A stretch of DNA of 64,000 nucleotides from Muscardinus avellanarius. Taxonomy: Eukaryota > Chordata > Mammalia > Rodentia > Gliridae. The stretch lies in the NCBI GenBank assembly GCA_963383645.1, contig OY726561.1, positions 135,833,404 through 135,897,403 of the forward strand, given 5' to 3'. Below, piece by piece: positions 32,368 to 43,743 of the stretch. The notes below the pieces were generated by a model. That model saw only the letters and a program-made list of their open reading frames with translations. It did not search any database and was not told where the DNA came from. The translations under genes were made by a program, and so were the position numbers. Position 1 is the first letter of the stretch. Each line of letters starts with the position of its first letter.

Positions 32368-32383
32368 TTAAAAGGAAAAGACG

Positions 32384-32886
32384 AAAGAGAAAATTTGAGT
32401 ATTGTATGCTAAGCTCAAGGGCATTACTTTGGCTTCCGGTTCAACACGGTGGGCCGAACACACACCTAAAATCATAAGAAGGAGACCCAAGGTCAAGGGT
32501 CAGGGGGACGGGCTGCGGATCCGTTGAAGAGACAGGGCAGCTCCCACGCCCCTCCTGGTTCACAGGGTCAGTGGCTGTGCATGGACACCTGGCTCAACCT
32601 GATTTGGGGTTTGACTGTACTGGAAAGGTGTTAGCAGGAGGTGCTTGCTTAGTGGGGATGGGGGGGGGGTTGATAAGTTGATAAGAGAGAGAAATCTTAT
32701 CCCACAGTTGCAATTCAGTAGAAAATAACTACAAACCTAAAAACCAAATGTTGGTAGTATAAGGAGAGTGCAAACTGTCCAAATTGTTGCATGTGTTCAC
32801 CCCTGAGAAGTGTGAACGGAGACTGAGAAGGGAGGGGACCAGGGCCTCTGTTGGTTTTCATTATAAACTTTATAGAACCATTTGTC
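32384..32886. other. Unique spacer
   Basis: No recognised element. Confidence 0.35.
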
Positions 32887-33104
32887 CTTTTTTTTTTTTT
32901 TTTTTTTGGTTCTAGGGATGGAACTCAGGGCATTTTACCTCCAAGCTACATCCCCAGCCCTATTTTTTATTCTCTATTTTTGAAACAGGGTCTCACTGAG
33001 TTGCAAAGGGCCTCACTAAGTAGCCAAGGCTATCCATGAACTGCGATCCTCCCGTCTCAGCCTCCCGAATGCTGGGATTACAAACGTGCATCCACCACGC
33101 CCAA
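32887..33104 (-). repeat. B1-dID SINE
   Basis: Minus-strand copy: poly(T) at 32888-32907, then the antisense ID half and 7SL-like half ending CCACCACGCCCA. Confidence 0.9.
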
Positions 33105-33143
33105 ACTCAATTGTCTTCTTAAAGCAGGTCCAAGTATTACTTT

Positions 33144-33148
<5 letters not shown>

Positions 33149-33175
<27 letters not shown>

Positions 33176-33354
33176 GGTGGTGCTGGGGATTGAACCCAGA
33201 GGCCTTCTACCTTCAGGCTACACTGCCAACCCATTTTTTTATTCTTTATTTTGAAACAGGGTCTCACTAAGCAGCTGAGGCTGTCTGCGAACCCGGATTC
33301 TCCTATCTCAGCCTCCCAAGTACTGGGATTACAAGCATGTGCTACCACACCCAG
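33149..33354 (-). repeat. B1-dID SINE
   Basis: Minus-strand copy with a 27-T tail side (33149-33175). Lies 45 bp from the previous copy in the same orientation. Confidence 0.9.
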
Positions 33355-34080
33355 ATCCATATATCACTTTTATAAGAATAAGAATTGAATTTCTGGATGC
33401 TCTGTGGTGAACAGGCTGGCAAAGGGCAGGAATAGTTCCAGGGAAACCATTTAGCGGCCCAGGAGAGTGACGGGATGTCCAGGAGGGACAGGAGTAGAGG
33501 GGACCGGATGCTCTTGCAAAGTTTTGGAGACAGAGTCAACGTGACTTCCTAAAGGCTTGAAACTAGGCAGTGAGAAAAAGTGAGAGGGATGGAATGTAAT
33601 TTCTAGGCTCTGGGTTAGAGTAACCTGGCACAGGCAGGAGGGGCTGCGGTGAGACAGTCCAGCCACCAGGGCACAAGATTTAAGGAAGCCGCCGCTCTTG
33701 GCATCCTGGAGCAGCAGCAAGTGCCCGGTACAAGTGCTGCAACCTGGGTGTCTCCTGCCTCGCCCTGGCCCAGCCTTGGCTTGGTGAGTTCTGGTGCTAT
33801 TGACTGAGATGGAGAAATGAGTGGTAAAATTAGAGGGGTTCCCAGGGAGGACTCAGAAAGGTGGGGTTTTTGGTTTTGGGTGTTTTGTTTTGTTTTGTTT
33901 TTTTTTGACAAGTCATGATGGAGTCATCTATTAGTGATCCATAAAGTTAGAGAAGTTGTCAGAATTATAGACCGAGGACGGTCAAGGCCCAACCTAGCTC
34001 TTACAAAAAAGTTAGGAGGTGAGATCGGATAACTCAGAAATAGTTATTTATGAAGAGTACAGAAAGCGCCAGACCAGAGA
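33355..34080. other. Unique sequence
   Basis: Nothing recognised. A short (TTTTG)n occurs at about 33880-33900. Confidence 0.35.
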
Positions 34081-34082
34081 CT

Positions 34083-34287
34083 TTGTTTTGTTTTGTTGTG
34101 GTACTGGAGATTGAACCCAGGGGTGTTCTATCTCTGAGCTACACCTCGCAGCCCTATTTTATTTTTGAAACAGGTCTCGCTAGATTGCTGAGGGCCTTGC
34201 TAAGTTGCTAAGGCTGGCCTCGAACCTGTGATTCTTTTTCAGCATCCCAAGTACCGGGATTATAGGCGTGAGCCACTCTGCCCGGCC
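34083..34287 (-). repeat. B1-dID SINE
   Basis: Minus-strand copy with a TTTTG-type tail. The left half ends GAGCCACTCTGCCCGGCC. Confidence 0.88.
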
Positions 34288-34439
34288 AAGGACTGACATT
34301 TAATAATGACAAGATACAACGAGAGAACAGCCAACAAAGTCAAGTAAAGGCCAGGAGAGGCCGCCGTCCAGCTCAGAGACACCTGGCTTGACCCCAGTGC
34401 TTTCAAGGATGGAACTTCGGTCATCCCTTCAATTGACTT

Positions 34440-34606
34440 ATTTTTTTTTTGGTACTTTCTACTTCTAAGCTATCCCCCCAACTCTATTGTTTATTCCTCT
34501 ATTTTGAAACAAAGTCTAAGTTGATGCATCTAGTTGTGAACCTGTGATCCTCCTGTCTCAGCCTTCCAAGTATTGCGATAAGTATTGCGATACCACCAAG
34601 CCCACT
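34440..34606 (-). repeat. B1-dID SINE, degraded
   Basis: Minus-strand copy with internal deletions. It contains a 12-bp tandem duplication AAGTATTGCGAT at about 34570-34593. Confidence 0.8.
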
Positions 34607-35548
34607 CTTTCAACTAATTTTATGAAGTATCTAATGTGCCAGGAATGGGACCAGCGTGGTGGAGACAGAGGTGACTTGAACAAATGTTATTAATAAAAGG
34701 GGGCCGCATTTCTGAGCTGCTTCCTGCTGGGGGCCAATTCCGATAAAATTTGCCATGTGTCTAAATTTGAACTGCAGTCCCAGCCCATGGGCCAGAGCCG
34801 TAGAGCCCATTCTGCATCTGGGTAGCAGGAGGATGAGCCCCAACATTCCTTCCTCTTCCAAAGGCAGCCTCATTGGCTCAGAGAACCATTCACTTTTGAT
34901 GAACAGCATCTCCGGAGTGGCCAAAAAAGAGCTAGCTGATCATGCGCCCAGCCAGCCAAGTACCTAATATAGCCCTGGATTAGGAGCCTGGGTAAATGAA
35001 GGAGGCTTTTGCCTACATCCCAACCCCCTTTACCTGGGAGTCAGAGATGCCAGAAGGTAAAAAGTACCCATTTACCCGTCTCTGGGTCAACTGAGGGCCT
35101 GCTCAGTGCTTACCTCGGCCATCCCTGGGGAACTTTCTGGACTCGGCAGCACAGGGTTAAAGCGTTGATGGTCTGAGGGAGGAGAGAGTCCATGGTCTTC
35201 CTGGAGATAAGGTGTGGGGGATGGAGGCCCGGAGATCTGGCCCCCCTCCAGCTCCAACCAGACTAACTCAGCCCAAATGCGGCCTGGTGCTCCCTCCTGC
35301 CCCTCCCTGGGGCTGGCCCAACACCCCGTTCTCCACCGCCTGTGGCTTTGGCAGCAGTTGGAAGCCACCTCTCAACAGTCCCAGCCTGACAGGCAGCAGC
35401 TGCAAAGTCCCAGCGGAGGCACATCCTCAGTGAGCCATTTCTGACCTCCCGATTCCATTCCCGTGGAAATTGGCCCTGGAGTCCCAGGATGGGGAGGGGC
35501 AGCCCTTCTGCGCACTCACCGGGCAGCTTTGGAGAGAGAGAGAAGGGG
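34607..35548. other. Unique sequence
   Basis: ORFs of 70-97 codons overlap on both strands without domains. No repeat recognised. Confidence 0.35.
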
Positions 35549-35592
35549 GGGATAAACCCAGGGGCATTCTATCCCCGAGCCAAACTCCCAGC

Positions 35593-35642
<50 letters not shown>

Positions 35643-35971
35643 TACTGGGTGGAACCCAGGGGCTTTTCTACCTCCAGGCTACACTCCCAGACCTATTTTA
35701 TATTTTATTTGGAAACAGTGTCTCACTAAATTGCTGAGAGCCTAAGTAGCTGAGGCTGGCTTTGAACCTGTGTGATCCTCCTGTCTCAGCCTCCCAAGCA
35801 CAGGGATTAAAAGTGTACACCACCACGCCCGGCTTATTTTTCATTTTGAAACAAGGTCTCGCTGAGGTGCTGAGGCCTTTGTTGAGTTGCCGAAGCTGGC
35901 CTCAAGCCTGTGATCCTCCTGTCTCAGCCTCACAAGTGCTGGGATTACAGGCGTGCACCACCACGCTTGGA
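35549..35971 (-). repeat. B1-dID SINE, outer copy split by another SINE
   Basis: The antisense ID half lies at 35549-35596 and the 7SL-like half at 35837-35971. The inner copy sits between them. Confidence 0.85.
35597..35836 (-). repeat. B1-dID SINE, 'GGTCTG' variant, with (GT)n tail
   Basis: The tail side is (GT)n at 35597-35641, then the antisense ID half (CACTCCCAGACCTATTTTAT) and left half ending CCACGCCCGG. Related copies lie at 45671 and 58744. Confidence 0.88.
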
Positions 35972-36668
35972 CTTCTGCTCACAACCCAACCCCTTTTGCC
36001 TAGAAGCCAGAGAAGCTAGAACATGACAGGTGCCCATTTACCCATCTCTGGATCAACCAAGGGGCTGCTTGGTGTTTAGGTCTCTGACTATCTCACTGCA
36101 GCCCAGAGCCGACCTCCACCACGGTATATATCTACTTGTGGTCCTAAATCCTGTTCAGGGCTGCTGACGATGGGACAGTTGGGCTGTGTGACATCCCTGC
36201 CGTACCACAGGGTGTCAGGCTGGCGGGACATCTGCGCCGTGCCACCATTCCAGCACGCCGCCTGCACAGGGCGGTGAGCCCACACGGGTGGTGTTTTGTG
36301 TCTGGACGACCCATATGCCCACGCTGTGCATGCCGACCTGCTACCCGAGCGTGGCGCGTGAGGACGTGCGTGCAGCGGGGGCAGCCCATCCCTCCGTGGC
36401 CCGGCCTGCCAGCCCGCGGGAGCTCTGCCTCCAGCCCGTCACATGGGCCCCGAGGAGTTGGAGAGTTCACTGGGGCTGCTCTTGTCGTTCTATGAAAACC
36501 GGCTGGGAAATGAGAAGAAAACCAAAGTGCTAATATCGATTTTAAAAAAGACTACATCTCAAAAGCTCAAGATGGCCGGTTGGGGTGCACAAAGGAATCT
36601 GTAGGTATTGCTCAAAGAACCAAATTGGTAGCTCGGAGTTGAGGCTCCTTAGACTTAGACCCATCGGG
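35972..36668. other. Unique sequence with a CpG-rich patch
   Basis: At about 36175-36425 there are roughly 20 CpG dinucleotides in 250 bp, high for this otherwise CpG-poor window. No promoter element or exon is recognisable. Confidence 0.4.
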
Positions 36669-36812
36669 GTGTGTGTGTGTGTCTGTGTGTGTGTGTGTGT
36701 GTGTCTCTGTGTGTGTGTGTCTCTGTGTGTGTGTCTCTGTGTGTGTGTGTCTGTGTGTGTGTCTGTGTGTGTGTCTGTGTGTGTGTCTCTGTGTGTGTGT
36801 CTGTGTGTGTGT

Positions 36813-36850
<38 letters not shown>

Positions 36851-36852
36851 GT
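36669..36852 (+). repeat. (GT)n array with regular CT interruptions
   Basis: GT tracts are punctuated by TCTG or TCTCTG every 8-14 bp (GTGTGTGTCTCT and GTGTGTGTCT units), with a pure GT run at the 3' end. Confidence 0.95.
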
Positions 36853-36967
36853 AGAACAGACTGAAGAATATAAGTGCTGGAAAACACAATTCCAAAGATT
36901 GTTCCTAATAGAAATGTCGTATAATGTTTAGGTCCCCGGGACACTCCTGTCTCCCCAGCCCCGTTTC

Positions 36968-37522
36968 TTTCTCTTTTTCTTTTCATACTTTTATTACCGC
37001 ATTGTAATTGTACATGATCGTGAAGGTCAAAGTGGCGCACACATCTCTGCACACAGAGGCTGCGGGTTTCTCTTGGCCTCCTGCCCCGGTCCGGCCTTCT
37101 CCCTCTCCATGCGTGTGAGTGAGACTGGCTGTGATACCCTCATATATGGGCGTAGCATTATTAAAACACGTGCCTTCCTCAGTCGCTCTGTTTCCCCTCT
37201 CCCGCCCCCCCAATCCCTTTCCACTGTTTTTCTGATCTTTTGCCTTTTTTATCTAATGTCCTCTATGTTTCCGATTTTCTCTCTAGCTTCCACATCTGAG
37301 AGAAAACGCAACCCCTGCCTTTCTGAAACCGGCTGATCTCACTTAAAATCTTCTCTAACCCCATCCATTTGCTGGCAAATGGAAAAACAGGGTTCTTTAT
37401 GGCTGAGTAAAACTTCATGGTATGCATAGGCCATATTTTCCTTATGCATTCATCTATTGACGAGTACCTGGGTTGGTTTCGTAATTTGGCTATTCTGAAT
37501 TTTGCTGCTATAAAATGAGACA
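36968..37522 (-). mobile_element. 5'-truncated L1, 3' end (antisense)
   Basis: The poly(A) side is TTTTATTACCGCATTGTAATTG at 36988. On the minus strand the ORF2 terminus reads KFRIAKLRNQPRYSSIDECI and MHTMKFYSAIKN (about 37263-37520). Older than the copies at 3268 and 20910. Confidence 0.85.
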
Positions 37523-37523
37523 T

Positions 37524-37860
37524 GGCTGGGCGTGGTGGCGCACGCTTGTAATCTCAGCATTCGGGAGGCTGAGACGGGAGGATCACAGTTCGCAGACAGC
37601 CTCAGCTACTTAGTGGGGTCCTTTGCAACTCAGTGAGACCCCCATTTTAAAATATAAAGAATAAAAAAAAATAGGGCTGGGGTGTAGCTTGGAGGTAGAA
37701 TGCCCCTAGGTTCCATCCCTAGTACAGCAAGAGAAGAAAAAGGAGGAGGAGGAGGAGGAGGAGGAGGAGGAGGAGGAGGAGGAGGAGGAAGAGGAGGAGG
37801 AGAAGGATGAGGAGGGGGGAAGAGGAGGGGAGGAGGAAGACGACGATGACAACATGGGTA
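37524..37860 (+). repeat. B1-dID SINE with (GGA)n tail
   Basis: The SINE body ends near 37730. The tail passes through GAAGAAAAA into (GGA)n at 37741-37860 with a few GAA and GAT interruptions. Confidence 0.92.
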
Positions 37861-38898
37861 TGCATGTATCATTATAGTATTCTAACTTTGCTTCTTTGAG
37901 AAACAGAGACACCAAGGAGGGATACGGCTGGGTCATAGAGGATGAGAAATGTACCCCATCCCTTTTCTAGTGTGTGTTTCTGTCAATTGGCCCATGAGCA
38001 CCCCACCTCCAGCATATTTTGAGAGAGGCAAGTGCCTAAAACCACACACTTTAGAGGCATTTTCTACCTCACCCTTGAAAATGCCCCCAGTTTTCAAGTT
38101 TCATCCTGTAGCATCAGGACAAAGCCTCTGTCTCACACAAGGCTTAGTTATCTTCTTACAAAAGTTCTCCCTTGCCTTAACTCTAGACCCTCTTCTCTCT
38201 GCATATTTCTCTAGGGTGCTGGTTTCCCTGTACAGAAGCATCCAGAAGAAATCCCTGCTCTCTCTCGCAGGAGAGCCCTTCAAATGTTGAAGACAGCTGT
38301 TGAGTTCACCCCGCCTCCCTCTGGACCTGGTGAAGGAACACTTCACAGGATGCCTGTACGTCTGCGAAATTATCGATGCCAATCTCAACATCACGTCCAG
38401 GGAAGAGGAGGAAATGAGCGGGACCCGGGAGAGCTCACCAAGTGCTTGTGTGTGCATACGCGTCCATCACACTGAACTTCATTAGGGGTAATCTACGCGT
38501 CCATCACACTGAACTTCATTAGGGGTAATCCTGATGACCCAATAGAAATATATATTTTTTAAAGTGAAAGAGTTCTCCCCCTCTGAACAACTCCTCAGAG
38601 GAGCTGGTATCCATTGAGGATCGCCACTCACTCAACCATGAACAAGTTCCATTACATCAGAGCCCCTTGAAGCCCGTCTGGGGCTTTAGCAATGGAGATG
38701 GAGGAATTTATAATATTCCCAACTTTTATTTCCATAGTCTGACTTCCAGAAATCCATCTTAAGGGGGATAAAAAAAAATACATCCATAGCGAAGTTTTAC
38801 TCTTACAGCTCTTTCCTGACCTATTAGCCTTTGTTATAGAAAAAAAATATGCAGTAATGGAAAAGTGAGTTAATAAGCATGTCAAATCTACATAGTGA
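37861..38898. other. Unique sequence with a perfect 37-bp tandem duplication
   Basis: Otherwise featureless; the duplication at 38457-38530 has its own entry. Confidence 0.4.
38457..38530. repeat. Perfect 37-bp tandem duplication
   Basis: Two identical adjacent copies (38457-38493 and 38494-38530), each starting TACGCGTCCATCACACTG and ending TAGGGGTAATC. No mismatch, so it arose recently or is an assembly artefact. Confidence 0.97.
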
Positions 38899-39113
38899 GC
38901 CGGGCGTGGTGGCGCACACTTGTAATCCCGGTACTTGGGAGGCTGAGATAGGAGGATCGCAGATTCTCGGCCAGCCTCAGCTACTTAGTGAGGCCCTCCG
39001 CATCTTAGTGAGACCCTGTTCCAAAATAATGAAAAATAGGGCTGGGGTGGGGTGTAGCTCAGAGTTAGAATGTTCCCGAGTTTAATCCATTACCAGATAC
39101 AAAAAAAAAAACA
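38899..39113 (+). repeat. B1-dID SINE
   Basis: Full-length copy starting GCCGGGCGTGGTGGCGC with an A tail. Confidence 0.9.
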
Positions 39114-39599
39114 CATTATGATGGAGCATTATACACCTACAAAATGGCATGTTGAGTAGTAAAATAAAAGCACTAATTGGATACTACTACACACACACAT
39201 ACCCTCATGCACTTACTTACAAGTACATATCCTCACATGTGTGTGCATAGACATACATAAAACAGGAAATAAACACCCTTGAATGTAAACAGTGAGAATA
39301 TACAATTGGTGATTTCATGAGGGGGGGGCGGGAGTGATTGCTTTTTTAAAAAAAAATGATGCCTGGAACTGGACACAGGTGCCTCCTCTGATCTGACCAG
39401 CACGGGGTGTTGGTCTGGTCTTGAAGCCTGACAGGCACTGCGGATTCCTGGAACGCTATCTCCCAATCAAGAGTCCCAGATGCTCTGCAGATGCTGCCCC
39501 CCACCCCAGTGCTCCCTGCTGCTGCCACGTGGGTGATGGTACTCACCCCAAAGCATGGCTTGCCCCAGGCAGGGAATGCACACACAGCATGTCTTCTTT
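39114..39599. other. Unique spacer
   Basis: Short CA-rich patches at about 39187-39250; otherwise nothing recognised. Confidence 0.35.
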
Positions 39600-39812
39600 T
39601 TGGGGGGTGGGGGGATACTGGGGATGGAACCCAGGGGCGTTCTACCTCTGAGCTACACCCCCAGCCCAATTTTTTTTATTCTTTTATTTTGAAACAGGGT
39701 CTCACTGAGTTGCAGAGGGCCTCACTAAGTAGCTGAGGCTGTCCTCGAACCACAATCCTAATGTCTCAGCCTCCCGAATGCTGGGATTACAAGCGTGCGC
39801 CACCACGCCCAC
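39600..39812 (-). repeat. B1-dID SINE
   Basis: Minus-strand copy. The tail side is G-rich (TTTTTGGGGGGTGGGGGG) rather than poly(T). An ACAGCA...CTTCT word on both flanks suggests a diverged target duplication. Confidence 0.88.
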
Positions 39813-39956
39813 AGCAACGTATCTTCTAATGGTTGCAATTCAAAGGCAGGTCATGCTTAGGGAGCAAATGACAGATGGCCCCTCAAGACAGGCACCTTTC
39901 ACACATTCCCCAGTTTTCCCCAGGCCATTTTTTAACATTAAAGATGGCCAGGTAGA

Positions 39957-40168
39957 ATCCAGGTGTGGTGGCGCACGCTTGTAATCCCAGCATTCGGGAG
40001 GCTGAGACAGGAGGATTGAGGTTTACAGCCAGCCTCAGCTACGTAGTGAGGCCCTTTGCAATTCAGTGAGACACTGTTTCAAAAATAAAGAAAAAGAAAT
40101 GGGCTGGAGGGGTAGCTCAGAGGTAGATGCCCTTGGATTCCATCCCCAGTACTGCAAAAAAAAGGGGG
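39957..40168 (+). repeat. B1-dID SINE
   Basis: Flanked by the 11-bp duplication GGCCAGGTAGA (39946-39956 and 40169-40179). Confidence 0.92.
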
Positions 40169-40309
40169 GGCCAGGTAGACAAATTCCACCCCCATATGGG
40201 ATCTCCCAAGTCTCTAAAAGAGCCTGGAGGTGGTTATCCTACTAGACAGACGGTGTGGGAAATAACGTGTCCAGGGCAAGAGAGAAGCAGGGTCAAGTGG
40301 CCAAAAGCC

Positions 40310-40425
40310 CGGGAACACTCACTAGCCAGGCACTACTCCACCTCTCTGAGCCTCCACTTCCTCCAGGGTAAAGTAGAGATGCTACTAGGACTATACTCCA
40401 GGGGTGTTATGAGAATTCATTGTGT
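40310..40425 (+). repeat. MIR remnant
   Basis: CCACCTCTCTGAGCCTCCACTTCC, GGTAAAGTAGAGATGCTACTAGG and GGGTGTTATGAGAATTCATTG follow the MIR core and 3' part. The next SINE inserted at its right end. Confidence 0.6.
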
Positions 40426-40429
40426 TGGG

Positions 40430-40652
40430 GAACCGGGCGTGGTGGTGCACGCTTATGATCCCAGCATTTGGGAGGCTGAGACAGGAGGATCGCGGTTCAC
40501 GAACAGCCTCAGCTACTTAGTGAGGCCCTCTGCAACTCCGTGAGACCCTGATTCAAAATAAAAGAATAAAAAAAATAAGGCTGGGGGTGTAGCTCAGAGG
40601 TAGAATGCCTCTGGGTTCCATCCCCAGTACCACAAAAAAAAAGCATAAAAAT
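40430..40652 (+). repeat. B1-dID SINE
   Basis: Flanked by AATTCATTGTGTTGGG (40414-40429) and AATTCATTGTGTTAGG (40653-40668). A further TTGTGTTAGGACAT word follows at 40681, a small local duplication. Confidence 0.92.
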
Positions 40653-40699
40653 AATTCATTGTGTTAGGACATATAAATAATTGTGTTAGGACATGCAAA

Positions 40700-43226
40700 T
40701 ACCTCAAACAATGGTCAGCCATGGGCCGTCACAGGCTATGAGGGGCAGAGCAGACAGGAGCCCTCAGCTGCCTGGCCCTTCCTGAGTTACGCCATCCTAC
40801 CTACCACTCTCTTGATTTCTTCAGCCTCTAATAAATGCCGTGTGTGCCTGGGCTGCAGAAGTGGAAGGGCGTGGATGCTGGCCTTTATCCCTTTCTCTGG
40901 TAGGGGTCCAAAATTCTTCTTTTCCTCTGGGACTCCCCAGGACCCTACCGCGTGCTGGGCTGTGGAAGGTCTCTGCATGAATTCCTCCCTGCGGCCAGCA
41001 TGCGCCGCACAGCCGTCACCTGCCAGGACCCCCGTCTGTCTGCTTACAAAGGCCAGATGGAGTGCGTGCCCTCCTGTAAGCCGAGAGTCTGGTCCAAGAA
41101 AGCGAGAAAGGTCAGCGCTGTGGATGGGCGCCCCCCCACGCCAACTCATCTCTCGGTAAATGATGACTGTTGTCGCCTCTTGCGCGAGGAGCCAGAACAA
41201 TGTATGCCCCCGTCTTCCCGGTCGTGGCCGTTTCCACACGCTTTGGCTTTTGTGGGGAACATTTGGTTTAAAAGGAAATAGGATTTTCCCTTCCATATTC
41301 CTCTTGGATGACAGGTCTGTGATTGGAATCGGGGCATGAAAAATCATGCCCTGGTGGTTATTCCCATTAGCGGCTTTTGACTTTGCAGGGACACCTGGAG
41401 CAGAGTGCCCAGCACCCCCCGCCTCCCACCCCCTACAGCTCAGGCAGGCCCCGGCAGGCTGACCCTGGGCTTCTTGGTCTGTCGGAAGCCCTGCTCTCTG
41501 GCCAGGAGGTTGGCTAGCCCATCTTTGCAGAAATCTTCCCACAAGGTTCCTTCTGACATCGTCCCCTGTGCCCCCAGCTCTGGTCCAGCATCCTCCTCTC
41601 CACAATGTAATGGAAGACCTGACACACATACTCACATACATGTATTCCCACATGCACACGCGGGCGCGCACCCACACAGCAAATACTTGGTCCTCTGCCT
41701 GTGATGGAACTTGGGACCCACTAATTTGTTATAGATAATGAGAAGGAAAAATGTGTTTATTGTCTAGGTTACAGGTTGCCAAAACCCAGGAGAGCCCCAG
41801 AGGAAAGGAAAAGTGGAAAGGGGGCCTGGATACTCAAAAGAAGAATAAAATGAGACCACACTGAAAAAGAAATCCTGGAAGAAGGCTCATGGGACAGTCC
41901 TGCAGAAGCAGCGCCCCAGAAGAGCTGGGTGTGAGTCCATCCCGCGTCCTGGCCCCAAGCCCTAGAGGCAGCCACGGATCAGCGAGTCCCTCACCCCCAT
42001 TACAGGTCCAGGCACAGAGACATGTTCCAGAAACCTTGCTGATAATGGAGGGAAAGATGGAACAAGAGGACAAGGTTGATCCTCTGCTCAGAGACGCTGG
42101 GCACTGCTTCCTTCACTTGGAGCAGGGTTTGGAGGGTAGCAGTGGGTTTTCTGGGCAGGGTGTCGTCTCAGGGGAGAAGGCTTCCTCTGCGGCCAAAGGA
42201 GAAGGCTGTACTGAGGACTGGGAGGGACGGTCCCTGGCTGCACACAGCCTCCTCCTGGGATGAAGCATGACCACTCCTGGCTGCCACAGACTGTGGCTGG
42301 CATGGAGACCTCCCCAGCCCAGTAACCTCAGGAGGATATCTAAAGTGCCCTGCCCTTCACAATGAGCAGGAGCCATGCTCAGAGGCCTGGATCCCAGAGG
42401 ATGTGCTTCCTGGAGTAGTGCTAACGGACTGGGGGTACCGTTAGGATGGGGCAGGGAGGACCACGAGACCAACACTCCTGCAGGTTGCCCTTGCCTTCCA
42501 CCCAGAGCCCTGGCCCAGAGTACTTATCTCCAGGGTACTTAAAGTAGCTCCCCGCCTGCTTCAAGGAGGGCATGGACTCTCAACTTACCACCAAGCCCTG
42601 GAAGGCAGGCCGGGTGTCTGTGCAGAGGCAAAAGCCCCTAGGGAGCCTGCAAAGGCCCTCTTCCCGCAGGCCCCGTGGGCTCAGTTTCTCTGCGCTCGGT
42701 AACAATGATATTTCTAAGAGTCTGCTGACTGTCGGCAGAGATGGGTGGCCACTTAATCGAGCCCAGGAATGAAAAATCGCTCCTCTAAAGAGGCTCCTGC
42801 CTCCCCGGAACGTCTGAGTCCCAAGCACAGCTACACACCAGCCATAAATGAGCCCCCATTTGTCAACTCCTTGCCATTTTAGATAAAGAAGGCTTCCACG
42901 GAATAAAGGAAAATACAGCCTACAGTGATTAAGAATTGTGTTTGGCAACAGAAATCTCAACAGCAGTGACTTATGCTGAGTTTAAAATTTTTATTTCATT
43001 CTTTTACTTGCTGAAGAAATCTGAAAATAATTCACTCAAGGCTTCTGGGGGCGGCTCCACCAAGCCATTAGGGACCCGGGCTCCTTCTCGTCCTCAGCTT
43101 TGCTGACCTTCGTCCAACTACGGCCCTGACCCTGGTCCTCACGGCTGCAAGATGATGCTGGAGTCCAGCCATTCCAGCATTCCAGGTGAGTTCCAGGCAG
43201 GAAGATAAAAATGGGCAAAGAGTAAA

Positions 43227-43228
<2 letters not shown>
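40700..43228. other. GC-rich unique sequence, ORFs unrecognised
   Basis: Holds a 296-codon open frame on the minus strand (40787-41677) and a 124-codon frame on the plus strand (41889-42263). Neither shows a domain, and the N-terminal part of the first is low-complexity. I do not call a gene. Possible AT-rich conserved sequence lies at about 42880-43030. Confidence 0.35.

Positions 43229-43316
<88 letters not shown>
43229..43316 (+). repeat. (GT)n(GA)n compound microsatellite
   Basis: About 17 GT units followed by about 26 GA units with one G insertion. Confidence 0.95.
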
Positions 43317-43340
43317 ATCTAGAATCTACTATATTGTTGG

Positions 43341-43551
43341 GTTTTTTTGGGGGGTTGTGGGTTTTTTTGTTTTTGCAGTACTGGAGGTTGAACCCAGGAG
43401 CATTTTATCTCTGAGCTATACCCACCCCCCAGCCCTGTTTTTTATTCTTTACTTTGAAACAGGGTCTCACTAAGTTGCAGAGGGCCTCATTAAGAAGCTG
43501 AGGCCGTCCACGAACATGAGATTCTCCTGTCTCAGCCTCCCAACCATGCCT
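43341..43551 (-). repeat. B1-dID SINE with internal deletion
   Basis: The minus-strand copy lacks the usual GCTGGGATTACAAGCGTG stretch. Short duplication CTACTATATT / CCACTATATT at 43325 and 43556. Confidence 0.85.
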
Positions 43552-43743
43552 GGCTTCCACTATATTTCCCCTAGAAGCCCACCCAACAACTTTCCTGAAC
43601 ATTCTATGTCCTGAAGTTGTATCACGTGACCATATCATTTACAAAGAAGGCTTGGAGGCTTTTTTTTTTTTTTTTCTGGACACACTGCTGCCCTCTCCCC
43701 CCAAAAAAATGCCATTTCTTTTAGTAAAGAAGAAGAAAAACAA

